The notes beneath the pieces were generated by a model, which was given only the letters and a program-made list of their open reading frames with translations, made no database searches and was not told where the DNA came from. A DNA stretch of 64,000 nucleotides, taken from contig NZ_JACCBP010000002.1 in the NCBI RefSeq assembly GCF_013408655.1, positions 930,001 to 994,000 on the forward strand, in the 5' to 3' direction. How positions within the stretch are numbered: the first letter of the stretch is position 1; every line of letters starts with the position of its first letter. The stretch is from Pigmentiphaga litoralis (GTDB taxonomy: Bacteria; Pseudomonadota; Gammaproteobacteria; Burkholderiales; Burkholderiaceae_B). A program made the position numbers and the translations under genes. Positions 17,715-28,263 of this stretch are shown here, one piece after another.

Positions 17715-20069
17715 ATGGCTCGTACCGCAACTGCCGGGAATTCCCGCAAGTCTCCTCCCCCCAGCACCAGTACCGGCGCGCTGCCGGGTCGCCTGTCTCG
17801 ACTGTTTCGCGAGGCACGCTGGATCCTGTTCGCCGCGCTCGCGGTCTACCTGACGCTGGTCCTCGCTACCTATCACACGGCCGATCCCGGCTGGTCCCAC
17901 GCGGTCAACACCGACCGCGTGTTCAACAGCGGCGGGCGCTTTGGCGCCTGGCTGGCGGATCTGTCCTTGTTCCTGTTGGGCGTGTCCGCCTGGTGGATGG
18001 TCGTCTTGCTGCTGCAACGCGTCTATGCCAGTTACCTGCGGCTGGCCAATCACCTGCTCAAGACCCCCAATGAAAGCGATGCCCCGGTCCGCGTGAAGTG
18101 GGAACAGGGTTTCGGTTTTGGCGCGATGCTGCTCGGCTCGGTCGGACTGGAAGCGCTGCGCCTCAAGTCCTTTGGTGCGTCCTTGCCGCACGGCAGCGGC
18201 GGCATGATCGGCGAAGCGATCGCTCGCTACGCCGCCAACGCCTTTGGCTATACCGGCGCCACCTTGTTGCTGCTGGTGTGTTTTGCCATCGGCGCCAGCC
18301 TGTTCTTCGGCTTTTCGTGGCTGGCCCTGGCCGAACGCGTCGGCTTCCTGCTCGAATCCAGCATCCGCCGCACCAAGGTCGCCGTCCAGGCCCGTGAAGA
18401 CCGCCGCGCCGGTGAAGTCGCCCTGCAAGCCCGTACCGAAGTGGTCGTGGCCAAGCAGGAAAAGCTGGTCCACGAACAGCCCGTGCGTATCGAACCTGCC
18501 GTGACGGTGGTGCCGAAATCGCCGCGCGTGGAAAAGGAAAAGCAGCAGACGCTGTTTGTCGACCACCGCAACGAAAGCGCCAGTGGCGATCTGCCGGCGC
18601 TGAGCCTGCTCGATCCCCCGCCGCCCGTGCAGGAAACGGTGTCGAGCGAAACCCTGGAATTCACGTCGCGCCTGATCGAAAAGAAGCTGGCCGACTTTGG
18701 CGTGCAGGTATCGGTTGTGGCGGCGCAGGCCGGCCCGGTCGTGACCCGCTACGAAATCGAGCCGGCGGTGGGCGTCAAGGGCAGCCAGATCCTGAACCTG
18801 GCGAAAGACCTGGCGCGCTCATTGAGCCTGGTCAGCGTGCGGGTGGTGGAAACCATTCCTGGCAAGAACCTGATGGGCCTGGAACTGCCGAACATGCGCC
18901 GCCAGACCGTCAAGCTGTCGGAAATCCTGGGGTCGCAGGCCTTCCACGACAATGCGTCCTACCTGACGATGGCGCTGGGCAAGGACATTGCCGGCAAGCC
19001 GGTGGTGGCCGATCTGGCCAAGATGCCGCACTTGCTGGTGGCCGGCACGACCGGTTCGGGCAAGTCCGTCGGTATCAACGCGATGATTCTGTCGCTGCTG
19101 TACAAGGCCGATCCGACCCAGGTCCGGATGATCCTGATCGACCCGAAGATGCTGGAAATGAGCGTCTATGAGGGCATCCCCCATCTGCTGGCGCCGGTCG
19201 TGACCGACATGCGCCAGGCCGCCAACGCACTCAACTGGTGTGTGGGCGAGATGGACAAGCGCTATCGCCTGATGAGCAAGCTGGGCGTGCGGAACATGGC
19301 GGGCTACAACGCCAAGATTGCTGAAGGCATCCGCAAGGAAGCGCCGATCCCGAATCCGTTCTCGCTGACGCCCGACGCGCCTGAACCGCTCAAGCCGCTG
19401 CCCATGGTCGTCGTGGTCATCGACGAACTGGCCGACCTGATGATGGTGGTCGGCAAGAAGATCGAAGAACTGATCGCCCGTCTGGCGCAAAAGGCGCGGG
19501 CGTCGGGCATCCACCTGATCCTGGCCACGCAGCGCCCCAGCGTGGACGTGATTACCGGTCTGATCAAGGCCAACATTCCCACCCGGATCTCGTTCCAGGT
19601 GTCGTCCAAGATCGACTCGCGGACCATTCTGGATCAGATGGGCGCCGAAGCCCTGCTGGGCCAGGGCGACATGCTCTACATGCCGCCCGGTTCCGGTCTG
19701 CCAACGCGTGTTCACGGCGCCTTCGTGACCGACGAGGAAGTCCACCGGGTAGTCGAGCAGCTCAAGCTGCAGGGCGAACCGAACTACGAAGACGGCATTC
19801 TGGATGGCTCAGGCGAAGGCGACACCGGCGACGGCGTCAGCAGCGTCACCGGGATGGCGGATGCGGAATCCGACCCCATGTATGACCAGGCTTGCGAGGT
19901 GGTGCTCAAGCACCGCCGCGCGTCGATCTCGCTGGTGCAGCGCCATTTGCGTATCGGTTACAACCGTGCCGCGCGCCTGCTGGAACAGATGGAACAGTCG
20001 GGTATCGTGTCTTCCATGCAGTCCAACGGCAACCGCGAGATCCTCGTGCCTGCCACGCAGGGCGAATAA
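17715..20069 (+). CDS. ftsK: DNA translocase FtsK
   Basis: A 784-residue septal DNA pump that resolves chromosome dimers and moves the terminus region at division. Four membrane segments occupy about residues 35-210 (for example [19 protein letters not shown]). A short charged linker follows. The motor domain has Walker A GTTGSGKS at 444-451 and Walker [14 protein letters not shown]. The C-terminal gamma winged helix (about 715-780, [21 protein letters not shown]) recognises polar KOPS motifs. The linker is short compared with E. coli FtsK (1329 residues), as in many betaproteobacteria. It is followed by lolA and rarA in the conserved order. Confidence 0.97.
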   Translation: MARTATAGNSRKSPPPSTSTGALPGRLSRLFREARWILFAALAVYLTLVLATYHTADPGWSHAVNTDRVFNSGGRFGAWLADLSLFLLGVSAWWMVVLLLQRVYASYLRLANHLLKTPNESDAPVRVKWEQGFGFGAMLLGSVGLEALRLKSFGASLPHGSGGMIGEAIARYAANAFGYTGATLLLLVCFAIGASLFFGFSWLALAERVGFLLESSIRRTKVAVQAREDRRAGEVALQARTEVVVAKQEKLVHEQPVRIEPAVTVVPKSPRVEKEKQQTLFVDHRNESASGDLPALSLLDPPPPVQETVSSETLEFTSRLIEKKLADFGVQVSVVAAQAGPVVTRYEIEPAVGVKGSQILNLAKDLARSLSLVSVRVVETIPGKNLMGLELPNMRRQTVKLSEILGSQAFHDNASYLTMALGKDIAGKPVVADLAKMPHLLVAGTTGSGKSVGINAMILSLLYKADPTQVRMILIDPKMLEMSVYEGIPHLLAPVVTDMRQAANALNWCVGEMDKRYRLMSKLGVRNMAGYNAKIAEGIRKEAPIPNPFSLTPDAPEPLKPLPMVVVVIDELADLMMVVGKKIEELIARLAQKARASGIHLILATQRPSVDVITGLIKANIPTRISFQVSSKIDSRTILDQMGAEALLGQGDMLYMPPGSGLPTRVHGAFVTDEEVHRVVEQLKLQGEPNYEDGILDGSGEGDTGDGVSSVTGMADAESDPMYDQACEVVLKHRRASISLVQRHLRIGYNRAARLLEQMEQSGIVSSMQSNGNREILVPATQGE

Positions 20070-20143
20070 GCCCGGCGTTGTGTCCGGCCTGCCGAGCGCC
20101 CGAGCGCTTCGCAGGCCGCGCACGAATCCTTCGGATGTTGGAC

Positions 20144-20167
20144 GCGGTGCTACGGCGCCGTTTTTTT
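20144..20167 (+). terminator. Intrinsic terminator after ftsK, touching the lolA ribosome site
   Basis: GCGGTGC (20144-20150), loop TACG and GCGCCGT (20155-20161) pair with two G-U wobbles around a UNCG-type tetraloop, followed by a seven-T run to 20167. The T-run ends three bases before the lolA Shine-Dalgarno GGAG at 20170-20173. Confidence 0.65.
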
Positions 20168-20179
20168 ATGGAGATGTCT

Positions 20180-20872
20180 ATGACCGCTACCGCTTCTTTC
20201 CCCTTCATGCGGTTTCCGGCGCTGCGCAAGGCCGCGCTGCCCCTGCTGGTCAGCGCCCTGATGCTGCCCGCCGGCGCGTGGGCGGCCACCGCCGCCGAGC
20301 AGTTGCGCGCGTTTGTCAGCGGCACCCAGTCGGCCACCGGCAGCTTTACCCAGACCACCAAGGCCACGACGGGGCAGGGCGCGCCCAACCAGTCCGGCAC
20401 GTTTTCCTTCCAGCGGCCGGGCAAGTTCAAGTGGCAGGTCGTGAAGCCCTACGAGCAGTTGATCGTCTCGGATGGCAAGCAGTTGTATCAGTATGACCCC
20501 GACCTGATGCAGGTCACCGTGCGCGCCGTGGGTGAGGCGATCGGATCGTCACCGGCTTCCATCCTGTTCGGATCGGGTTCGCTGGAACAATCCTTCAACG
20601 TCGCCCCGATGCCCGCGAAAGAGGGCGTCGAATGGCTGCGCGCCACCCCCAAGTCGCCCGACGCCGGGTTTTCGCGCGTCGACATCGGTTTTCGTGATGG
20701 CTTGCCCGCCCAGCTTGAACTGCTTGACGCCTTCGGCCAGACCACCCAGGTGACGTTCGCCAACATGGTCCGCAACCCGGCCGTGTCCGCCGACAGCTTC
20801 CGCTTCGTGGCGCCCAAGGGCGTGGATGTGGTCCAGATGAATCAGCAGCCCGGGCAAGCTGCGCCGCGTTGA
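20180..20872 (+). CDS. lolA: Outer-membrane lipoprotein carrier protein LolA
   Basis: A 230-residue periplasmic chaperone that takes lipoproteins from LolCDE to LolB. Residues 1-36 form a signal peptide with charged start, hydrophobic core [14 protein letters not shown] and cleavage after AWA. The mature part matches Lol[18 protein letters not shown], the [13 protein letters not shown] block and YDPDLMQVT. Three in-frame ATGs lie close together (20168, 20174, 20180). I chose 20180 because GGAG at 20170-20173 is optimally spaced from it. It sits between ftsK and rarA, its usual place in Burkholderiales. Confidence 0.94.
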   Translation: MTATASFPFMRFPALRKAALPLLVSALMLPAGAWAATAAEQLRAFVSGTQSATGSFTQTTKATTGQGAPNQSGTFSFQRPGKFKWQVVKPYEQLIVSDGKQLYQYDPDLMQVTVRAVGEAIGSSPASILFGSGSLEQSFNVAPMPAKEGVEWLRATPKSPDAGFSRVDIGFRDGLPAQLELLDAFGQTTQVTFANMVRNPAVSADSFRFVAPKGVDVVQMNQQPGQAAPR

Positions 20873-20975
20873 TGGGCGGCAGCCTGCCGACGTTGGATTT
20901 CCTTCACGTTCGGTAAACGCCGATCATTGACCCTCTTTCGCCATCCATTGCTATTGCCCCTGACCGCTGACCATC

Positions 20976-22280
20976 ATGGCTGACCTGTTCGACGCCGCGC
21001 CCACCGCGCCCCTGGCCGAAGCGCTTCGGCCTTCCACCCTGGACGAGGTGATCGGGCAGTCGCACCTGATCGGCCCGGGCAAGCCCCTGCGGCTGGCCTT
21101 TGAATCCGGCAAGCCGCATTCGATGATCCTGTGGGGCCCGCCCGGCGTCGGCAAGACCACGCTGGCGCGCCTGACCGCCACCGCCTTCGGCTACGAATTC
21201 ATCGCCTTGTCGGCCGTGTTTTCCGGCGTGAAGGAAATCCGCGCGTCCATGGAACGGGCCGAGCACAACCTCGCGCTCGGCAAAAAGACCATCCTGTTCG
21301 TTGACGAAATCCACCGCTTCAACAAAAGCCAGCAGGACGGCCTGCTGCCCTTTGTCGAATCCGGCCTCGTCACCTTCATTGGCGCGACCACCGAAAACCC
21401 ATCCTTCGAAGTCAACTCGGCCTTGCTGTCTCGCGCGCAGGTGTACGTGCTGCAGGTGCTGACCGACGACGAACTGCGCCTGCTCGTGCAGCGCGCGCAA
21501 GACAAGGTGTTGACGCACCTGAAGCTGGAAGACGCTGCCATCGACACGCTGGTCGGCTATGCCGACGGGGATGCCCGTCGCCTGCTGAACCTGGTCGAAC
21601 AGACCGATACCGCAGCCCGGGCGGCCGGCGTCGATCTGGTCACCCCGGACTTCCTGCAGAACGCGCTGACCCTGAACGCCCGCCGCTTCGACAAGGGGGG
21701 CGACAACTTCTACGACCAGATCTCGGCCCTGCACAAGTCCGTACGCGGCTCGCATCCCGATGCCGCCTTGTACTGGCTGACCCGCATGCTGGACGGCGGC
21801 GCCGACGCCAAGTATTTGTCCCGCCGCATCGTGCGGATGGCGTGGGAAGACATCGGCCTGGCCGACCCGCGCGCCATGCAGATCGCCAATGACGCCGCGT
21901 CCACCTTCGAGCGGCTCGGCTCGCCCGAAGGCGAATTGGCCCTGGCCCAGGCCGTGATCTACCTGTCGATCGCGCCCAAGAGCAACGCCGGCTACATGGC
22001 CTACAACCAGGCCCGCGCCTCCATCAAGAAAGACAAGTCGCGCGAAGTGCCCGTGCACCTGCGCAACGCGCCGACCAAGTTGATGAAGGAACTGGGGTAT
22101 GGGCACGAGTACCGGTATGCGCACGACGAGCCCGAAGCGTATGCAGCGGGGGAGACGTACTTGCCGGAAGGCATGCCGGAACCGGGGTGGTATCAGCCGG
22201 TGCCTAGAGGCTTGGAACTGAAGATTGCGGACAAGCTGGCGCGGTTGCGGCAGATGGATGAGGACGCGGGCGACGATTGA
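20976..22280 (+). CDS. rarA: Replication-associated recombination protein RarA
   Basis: A 434-residue AAA+ ATPase related to the clamp loader, acting at stalled replication forks (also called MgsA). The N-terminus PLAEALRPSTLDEVIGQSHLIGPGKPL is diagnostic. Walker A GPPGVGKTT is near residue 55 and Walker B ILFVDEIHRFNKSQQD near 108. The C-terminal half has the family block AALYWLTRMLDGGADAKYLSRR and a YAHDEPEAYAAGE-type tail. It starts 103 bases after lolA, in the conserved ftsK-lolA-rarA order. serS, normally next, is displaced by the LysR/amidohydrolase pair. Confidence 0.95.
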   Translation: MADLFDAAPTAPLAEALRPSTLDEVIGQSHLIGPGKPLRLAFESGKPHSMILWGPPGVGKTTLARLTATAFGYEFIALSAVFSGVKEIRASMERAEHNLALGKKTILFVDEIHRFNKSQQDGLLPFVESGLVTFIGATTENPSFEVNSALLSRAQVYVLQVLTDDELRLLVQRAQDKVLTHLKLEDAAIDTLVGYADGDARRLLNLVEQTDTAARAAGVDLVTPDFLQNALTLNARRFDKGGDNFYDQISALHKSVRGSHPDAALYWLTRMLDGGADAKYLSRRIVRMAWEDIGLADPRAMQIANDAASTFERLGSPEGELALAQAVIYLSIAPKSNAGYMAYNQARASIKKDKSREVPVHLRNAPTKLMKELGYGHEYRYAHDEPEAYAAGETYLPEGMPEPGWYQPVPRGLELKIADKLARLRQMDEDAGDD

Positions 22281-22342
22281 CGCCGGATGCAGTCACATCG
22301 CGGCTTGGTCTTGCGAAGCTCGCGCCTGATTCAGGCTCCACC

Positions 22343-22365
22343 GCAGCGGCTGCCGCAGCCGCTGC
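22343..22365. terminator. Perfect hairpin between convergent rarA and lysR
   Basis: GCAGCGGCT (22343-22351) and AGCCGCTGC (22357-22365) form a nine-pair stem around a five-base loop in the 91-base convergent gap. There is no T-run, so it is at most a Rho-assisted or weak terminator. Confidence 0.4.
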
Positions 22366-22371
22366 TAACTG

Positions 22372-23310
22372 CTAGCCGACCCGCGTTTCCAACGCTGGCA
22401 TCGTCGTCAGCTGCTCCGGCATATGCCGGCTTGCCCGCCGCACCAGATCACAAAAATATTCCGCCGCCGGCGTCAACGGCAACGAGGCACGCCGGACCAT
22501 CACAATCGCCGGCGCGCCTATCTTTTCCTTGATCGGCACTTCCTGTATCCAGCCTTGCAGCGGCGCGAACGCCAGCCACTGGCGCGGCACGATCGCCAGG
22601 ATGTCCGCGTGCAGCACGAACACGATCTGCCCCAGAATGCTGCCGCCAAAAGTCCGCGACGCCGGCACCGGCAAACCGTGCCGCTGGAAGAGAGCGGCGA
22701 ATTCTTCGTCGTCAAAGGCTGGGCTGCTCATGGACCAGCGGTCGTCCATCAGCGCTTTCAACGAGGTGGCCTCGGCCTGCGGATGCCCCTTGCGGCAGAC
22801 CACGCAGCGTTCGTTGTCGAACAGCTTTTCCAGCACGAACTCGCCGGGCAGGGAATGGCTGGGGCCCAGGCCAATATAAAAATCGATCTCGCCGTCGCGC
22901 ATGGCGGTTTCTGCGGCGCTGAAACCCAGGCCTTCCACCACCGATAACTGCACGCGCGGATAGCGTTCCAGGAATTGCGGCAGCACCTCGGGCAGCAGGG
23001 CCATGTGCGGCACGGTGGACAGGCAGGCCACGACCCGGCCATCCCCACCACCCAGGTGCTGCTGGATCTCTTCGCGGGCGCGGCTCAGTTCGCCAGTGGC
23101 GACGCGAGCCCGTTGCACGAACAGGGCGCCCAGCGGGGTCAGGACGGTGCCGCGTTGCTGTCGTTCAAAGATCGGCGCGCCGATTTCCTTTTCCAGGTAT
23201 TGAATGCTCTTGGTCATCGTCGATTGCGACAAGCCCGACTTGCGCGAGGCGGCGCGCAGGCTGCCGGCTTCGGCCACGGCAATGACGTCCCGCAGGTGAT
23301 GCAGTTTCAA
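22372..23310 (-). CDS. LysR-family transcriptional regulator with a TTG start
   Basis: A 312-residue regulator. Residues 1-60 form the LysR helix-turn-helix (KLHHLRDVIAVAEAGSLRAA, then SGLSQSTMTKSIQYLEKEIG). The rest is the periplasmic-binding-protein-like effector domain. I start at the TTG whose first base is 23310: it gives the standard Met-Lys-Leu-His-His-Leu beginning, and AGGA lies six bases upstream (minus strand of 23317-23320). The frame extends 25 codons further, but that segment has no homology-like features. It is divergent from the exported amidohydrolase with a 155-base gap and is its probable regulator. Confidence 0.85.
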   Translation of the reverse strand: MKLHHLRDVIAVAEAGSLRAASRKSGLSQSTMTKSIQYLEKEIGAPIFERQQRGTVLTPLGALFVQRARVATGELSRAREEIQQHLGGGDGRVVACLSTVPHMALLPEVLPQFLERYPRVQLSVVEGLGFSAAETAMRDGEIDFYIGLGPSHSLPGEFVLEKLFDNERCVVCRKGHPQAEATSLKALMDDRWSMSSPAFDDEEFAALFQRHGLPVPASRTFGGSILGQIVFVLHADILAIVPRQWLAFAPLQGWIQEVPIKEKIGAPAIVMVRRASLPLTPAAEYFCDLVRRASRHMPEQLTTMPALETRVG

Positions 23311-23465
23311 GGTGATTCCTGGCAGCGATCGCTGAGCAAATATTGGCATCTTCTGGCGTTCGGGGCGTGCTGACAAGATAGGCATCCCCTAGTCCCCCAG
23401 CGGGCGGCCTGGAATCGGACACCTTCGATCCGACCTGCCGCCCGCTGCCATGAGATCGAGACACC

Positions 23466-25262
23466 ATGGACCACCCCTTTATTTTCCGCGCGCGCGCTGG
23501 CGCCCTTGTTCTGTCCTGCCTGTTCGGTGTGCCGGCGTTTGCCGCGGATCCGGCCGACCGCATCCTTGTCAACGCCGAAGTCCTGACCATGGACCCGGCC
23601 CGGCCCACGGCCGCCGCCTTGGCCATTCGCGGCACCGACATTGCCGCTGTGGGCAGCCGTGCCGACATCCTGAAACTGAAAGGTCCGCGCACCGAAGTCA
23701 TCGACGTCGGCGGCCGCACCGTGGTGCCGGGGCTGATCGACAGCCACATCCACGCCATCCGCGGCGGGCAAAGCTTCACCTTCGAAAGCTACTGGTACGA
23801 CAAGACCACCCTGGCAGATGCACTGGCATCGCTGAAGCAGGAAGCCAACACGCGCGGCGCGGGCAAGTGGGTGGCCGTGACCGGCGCCTGGCACCCTGAC
23901 CAGTTCGACGAACACCGCGCGCCCACCGTGGCGGACCTGACCGCGCAACTGCCCGACAATCCGGCCTACGTGCAATACCTGTATGACTACGCGCTGCTCA
24001 ACGCCAAGGGCATCGAAGTCCTCCAGCTGGACAACAACGGCCAGGTCCCGGCGGGCGTGACGGTGGAACGCGACGCGCAGGGCAAGGCAACCGGCAAGCT
24101 GCTGGGCGGCATCGGCCCGTTTTCGGCGCTGTTCGCGCGCATCGGCGCCCGGTCGGCCACCGACTATCGGGATAGCCTGCGCGCGTTCTTCTCGGAAATG
24201 AATCACCTGGGCGTCACGGGCCTGATCGATCCGGCCGCCGGGGACCGCAACGCCTTCAACCCCTTGTACGCCTTGTGGCAAGACAAGGCATTGACCGTGC
24301 GGGTCGGCTGGCGCGCATCGTCCTTCCAGCGCGACAACGAACTGGAATGGTTCAAGACCACGCTCGCCTACATTCCGCCCCGATCGGGCGACGACATGCT
24401 GCGATTCGTCGGCCTGGGCGAATCCGTGGTCGGCGGGATGAATGACGGCGTGCGCCAGGCGCCGGGCTTTTCACCCCCGCAGGTTGCGCGCGACGAACTA
24501 TTCAAGGTCGCTACCTGGGCGGCCGAAAACCGCTATCCGCTGGAAATCCACGCCTACACCGACGACTCCGCCAACCTGATCCTGAACGAGTTCGAAAAGG
24601 TCGCGCAAAAGACGCCGCTGAACGACTTGCGCTGGACCATCACCCACATCAACACCGGCACCGCCGCCACGCTGGACCGCATGCGCCGCCTGGGCATTTC
24701 GTATTCAGTGCAGATGGGTCCGTACTTCGAAGCCCAGGTCATCAAGGACACCAATGGCCAGGCGGTTGCCGAGGCATCGCCCCCCACCCGGCTGGCGCTG
24801 GACAAGGGGATGATGGTCGCGGGCGGCACCGACTCGACGCGCATTGGCATGATCAACGTCTGGCGGGCCATCGAGTACCACGTGACGGGCCGGTCGGTGG
24901 GCGGCATGGTGCAACGCCGGGCCGATCTGCAGTTGTCGCGCGAAGAGGCCTTGAAGCTGTACACGGCCAACGCTGCGTGGATCTCGTTCGACGAACAACG
25001 CCGCGGTGCGATCAAGCCCGGCATGCTGGCGGATGTGGCGGTGCTGGATGCGTCGTACCTGCGGGTGCCGGCCAACCAGATCCACGCGATCCGGTCGGTG
25101 ATGACGCTGGTGGGCGGCAAGGTGGTGTACGGGGCGACGCCGTTGCGCGGCGCGTCGTCGAAGGCGTCGGCGTGGTCGTCGTCCGGCGAGGGTAGCAGGG
25201 CGGCATCGGGAAACAAGGAAGTTATCTTGAAGGCGATGGCCGCGGCTGACCACGCGCACTAG
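23466..25262 (+). CDS. Exported YtcJ-like metal-dependent amidohydrolase
   Basis: A 598-residue amidohydrolase of the YtcJ/AepA type. A signal peptide is likely at residues 1-26 (core AGALVLSCLFGVPAFA, cleavage before ADPADR). The metal site begins with His94-Ile-His96 in GLIDSHIHAIRGG. Later ligands are the His in LEIHAYTDD, the His in WTITHINTG and the Asp in GGTDSTRIG. The C-terminal block GAIKPGMLADVAVLD is the usual small beta domain. Family members hydrolyse amide or imine bonds in varied small molecules, and the substrate here is unknown. LysR regulator divergent upstream. The pair interrupts the expected rarA-serS neighbourhood and may have been inserted there. Confidence 0.85.
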   Translation: MDHPFIFRARAGALVLSCLFGVPAFAADPADRILVNAEVLTMDPARPTAAALAIRGTDIAAVGSRADILKLKGPRTEVIDVGGRTVVPGLIDSHIHAIRGGQSFTFESYWYDKTTLADALASLKQEANTRGAGKWVAVTGAWHPDQFDEHRAPTVADLTAQLPDNPAYVQYLYDYALLNAKGIEVLQLDNNGQVPAGVTVERDAQGKATGKLLGGIGPFSALFARIGARSATDYRDSLRAFFSEMNHLGVTGLIDPAAGDRNAFNPLYALWQDKALTVRVGWRASSFQRDNELEWFKTTLAYIPPRSGDDMLRFVGLGESVVGGMNDGVRQAPGFSPPQVARDELFKVATWAAENRYPLEIHAYTDDSANLILNEFEKVAQKTPLNDLRWTITHINTGTAATLDRMRRLGISYSVQMGPYFEAQVIKDTNGQAVAEASPPTRLALDKGMMVAGGTDSTRIGMINVWRAIEYHVTGRSVGGMVQRRADLQLSREEALKLYTANAAWISFDEQRRGAIKPGMLADVAVLDASYLRVPANQIHAIRSVMTLVGGKVVYGATPLRGASSKASAWSSSGEGSRAASGNKEVILKAMAAADHAH

Positions 25263-26944
<1,682 letters not shown>

Positions 26945-27027
26945 CGTAGAAGTTACACACGGTTTTGGGGGGCGTGTAAGCTTTGCTGGCACATACACAC
27001 CCCGTTCATCACCCGAAGGAGCACGCC

Positions 27028-27201
27028 ATGTTGAAGTGGGCCATCATCTTCTTAGTCATTTCGATCATCGCCGGTATTTTCGGTTTCACGGGCATCGCAG
27101 CGGGTTCCGCCGCCATCGCCAAGTTCCTGTTCTTCGCCGCGCTGATCCTGTTCGTGATCTTCCTGGTCCTGGGCGTCACGATCTTCAAAAAAATAACGTA
27201 G
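27028..27201 (+). CDS. Small DUF1328/YtjA-family membrane protein
   Basis: A 57-residue protein made of two hydrophobic helices ([20 protein letters not shown] and [20 protein letters not shown]) ending in a lysine pair. This matches the short DUF1328 (YtjA) inner-membrane proteins, whose function is unknown. AAGGAG at 27016-27021 sits six bases before the ATG at 27028, which decides the start over an in-frame CTG/ATG further up. Sits between serS and tRNA-Ser. Confidence 0.88.
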   Translation: MLKWAIIFLVISIIAGIFGFTGIAAGSAAIAKFLFFAALILFVIFLVLGVTIFKKIT

Positions 27202-27312
27202 TCGGCACCCGCGGAGGGGCACATCCAACACTTGCCACGAAATTCCTGATATACTTTTTGACTGTCGCGATTGCCCAACCACTCGGGCCGTTGCGAGCGT
27301 CGAAAGATGCAC

Positions 27313-27403
<91 letters not shown>

Positions 27404-27432
27404 TACCATCGCCAGTTTCTGGCGTTCAATGA

Positions 27433-27455
27433 AGCCCGCCTACGCGGGCTTTTTT
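27433..27455 (+). terminator. Rho-independent terminator after tRNA-Ser
   Basis: AGCCCGC (27433 A included in the stem base) and GCGGGCT form a seven-pair stem around the loop CTAC, followed by a T-run at 27450-27455. It ends tRNA-Ser transcription and could also serve the convergent phage-type gene on the other strand. Confidence 0.85.
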
Positions 27456-27483
27456 GTTTTCTGGCGGGGGCTGGCTTTAAGGC

Positions 27484-28224
27484 TCACCGGTCCAGTTGGC
27501 GAAACGCCACGACCCATACCCACGGATTCAACGACCAACTGCCAGCGCCGTTGATCGACTCCCAAACGTTACGGTAAGCCAAGATGACTGACGGCCCGCC
27601 AGCATTGATTGCCGCGCCCCTTGCTGAAGCCTCCTTGTCACTAGTGGCGCCTATTCCCAACGCCTCGCGGCCGGCCCCTGACACCTCAGCATCTGCACCG
27701 ATCCCCTCGGCCACGGCATCCTGCTCGCTACAGTCATTCAACCGCTCGATGCGAGTCGCGACGATTTCCAACGTGATCCGGCTTGCCATGCGCGGCATGA
27801 ACAGCGCCGATCGCTTATGCCAGCCCGGCGCGGCATCGCGCCTCGTCGACAGCGGAAAGTCATTACCGCTCGCCGCGTAGTGGTAGGACCGGCCGGTCTC
27901 GATCGTCATGTCGACGAAGCGCCATTCGTCGCGCTGCAGTGTCTTGCTGTAGCGTGTTTCCCAGCGGCCGTAGGCGAAAAAGGTTTCGCGCACCCTTAGT
28001 CTATCTCCCGGTACGCCATACGGGCAGGTGATGACTCGTCCTGCCGGGTGGTCGCTATCGTTGATCGACATGCGGGTATCAGGCGTTCCGTCCGGCAGCC
28101 GCACACCACATTCACTCACGAACCCCGTCGGCTGCGGCTTTACCACGCGGCGCGTCTGTGTCTTGGCGCCGGCCAGCAGCGCGCGAACCATGGGTCCGCT
28201 GAAAAGAATGGCCCGTTCCTTCAT
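27484..28224 (-). CDS. Phage-type 'morphogenetic' / ASCH-like protein
   Basis: A 246-residue protein beginning KERAILFSGPMVRALLAGAK then TQTRRVVKPQP. This start is typical of proteins found in many prophages and annotated as morphogenetic or ASCH-domain-like; their function is not established. CPYGVPGDRLRVRETF and the WxxSINGAGSWSLNPWVWVVAF end fit the same family. Its DNA looks somewhat less GC-rich than its neighbours (by eye). It sits 39 bases downstream of the helicase gene on the same strand and directly beyond a tRNA gene, a favoured integration site. It is probably a phage-derived leftover. No integrase or other phage gene is visible. Confidence 0.7.
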   Translation of the reverse strand: MKERAILFSGPMVRALLAGAKTQTRRVVKPQPTGFVSECGVRLPDGTPDTRMSINDSDHPAGRVITCPYGVPGDRLRVRETFFAYGRWETRYSKTLQRDEWRFVDMTIETGRSYHYAASGNDFPLSTRRDAAPGWHKRSALFMPRMASRITLEIVATRIERLNDCSEQDAVAEGIGADAEVSGAGREALGIGATSDKEASARGAAINAGGPSVILAYRNVWESINGAGSWSLNPWVWVVAFRQLDR

Positions 28225-28263
28225 TGCCGTTCCTGCATTGCCGACGCCAGAGGCGGCGACGCG

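Noticed and set aside
27202..27312. Promoter of tRNA-Ser from TATACT at 27250-27255
   Set aside because: The nearest -35-like TTGCCA is only 12 bases away, so I could not support a proper promoter.
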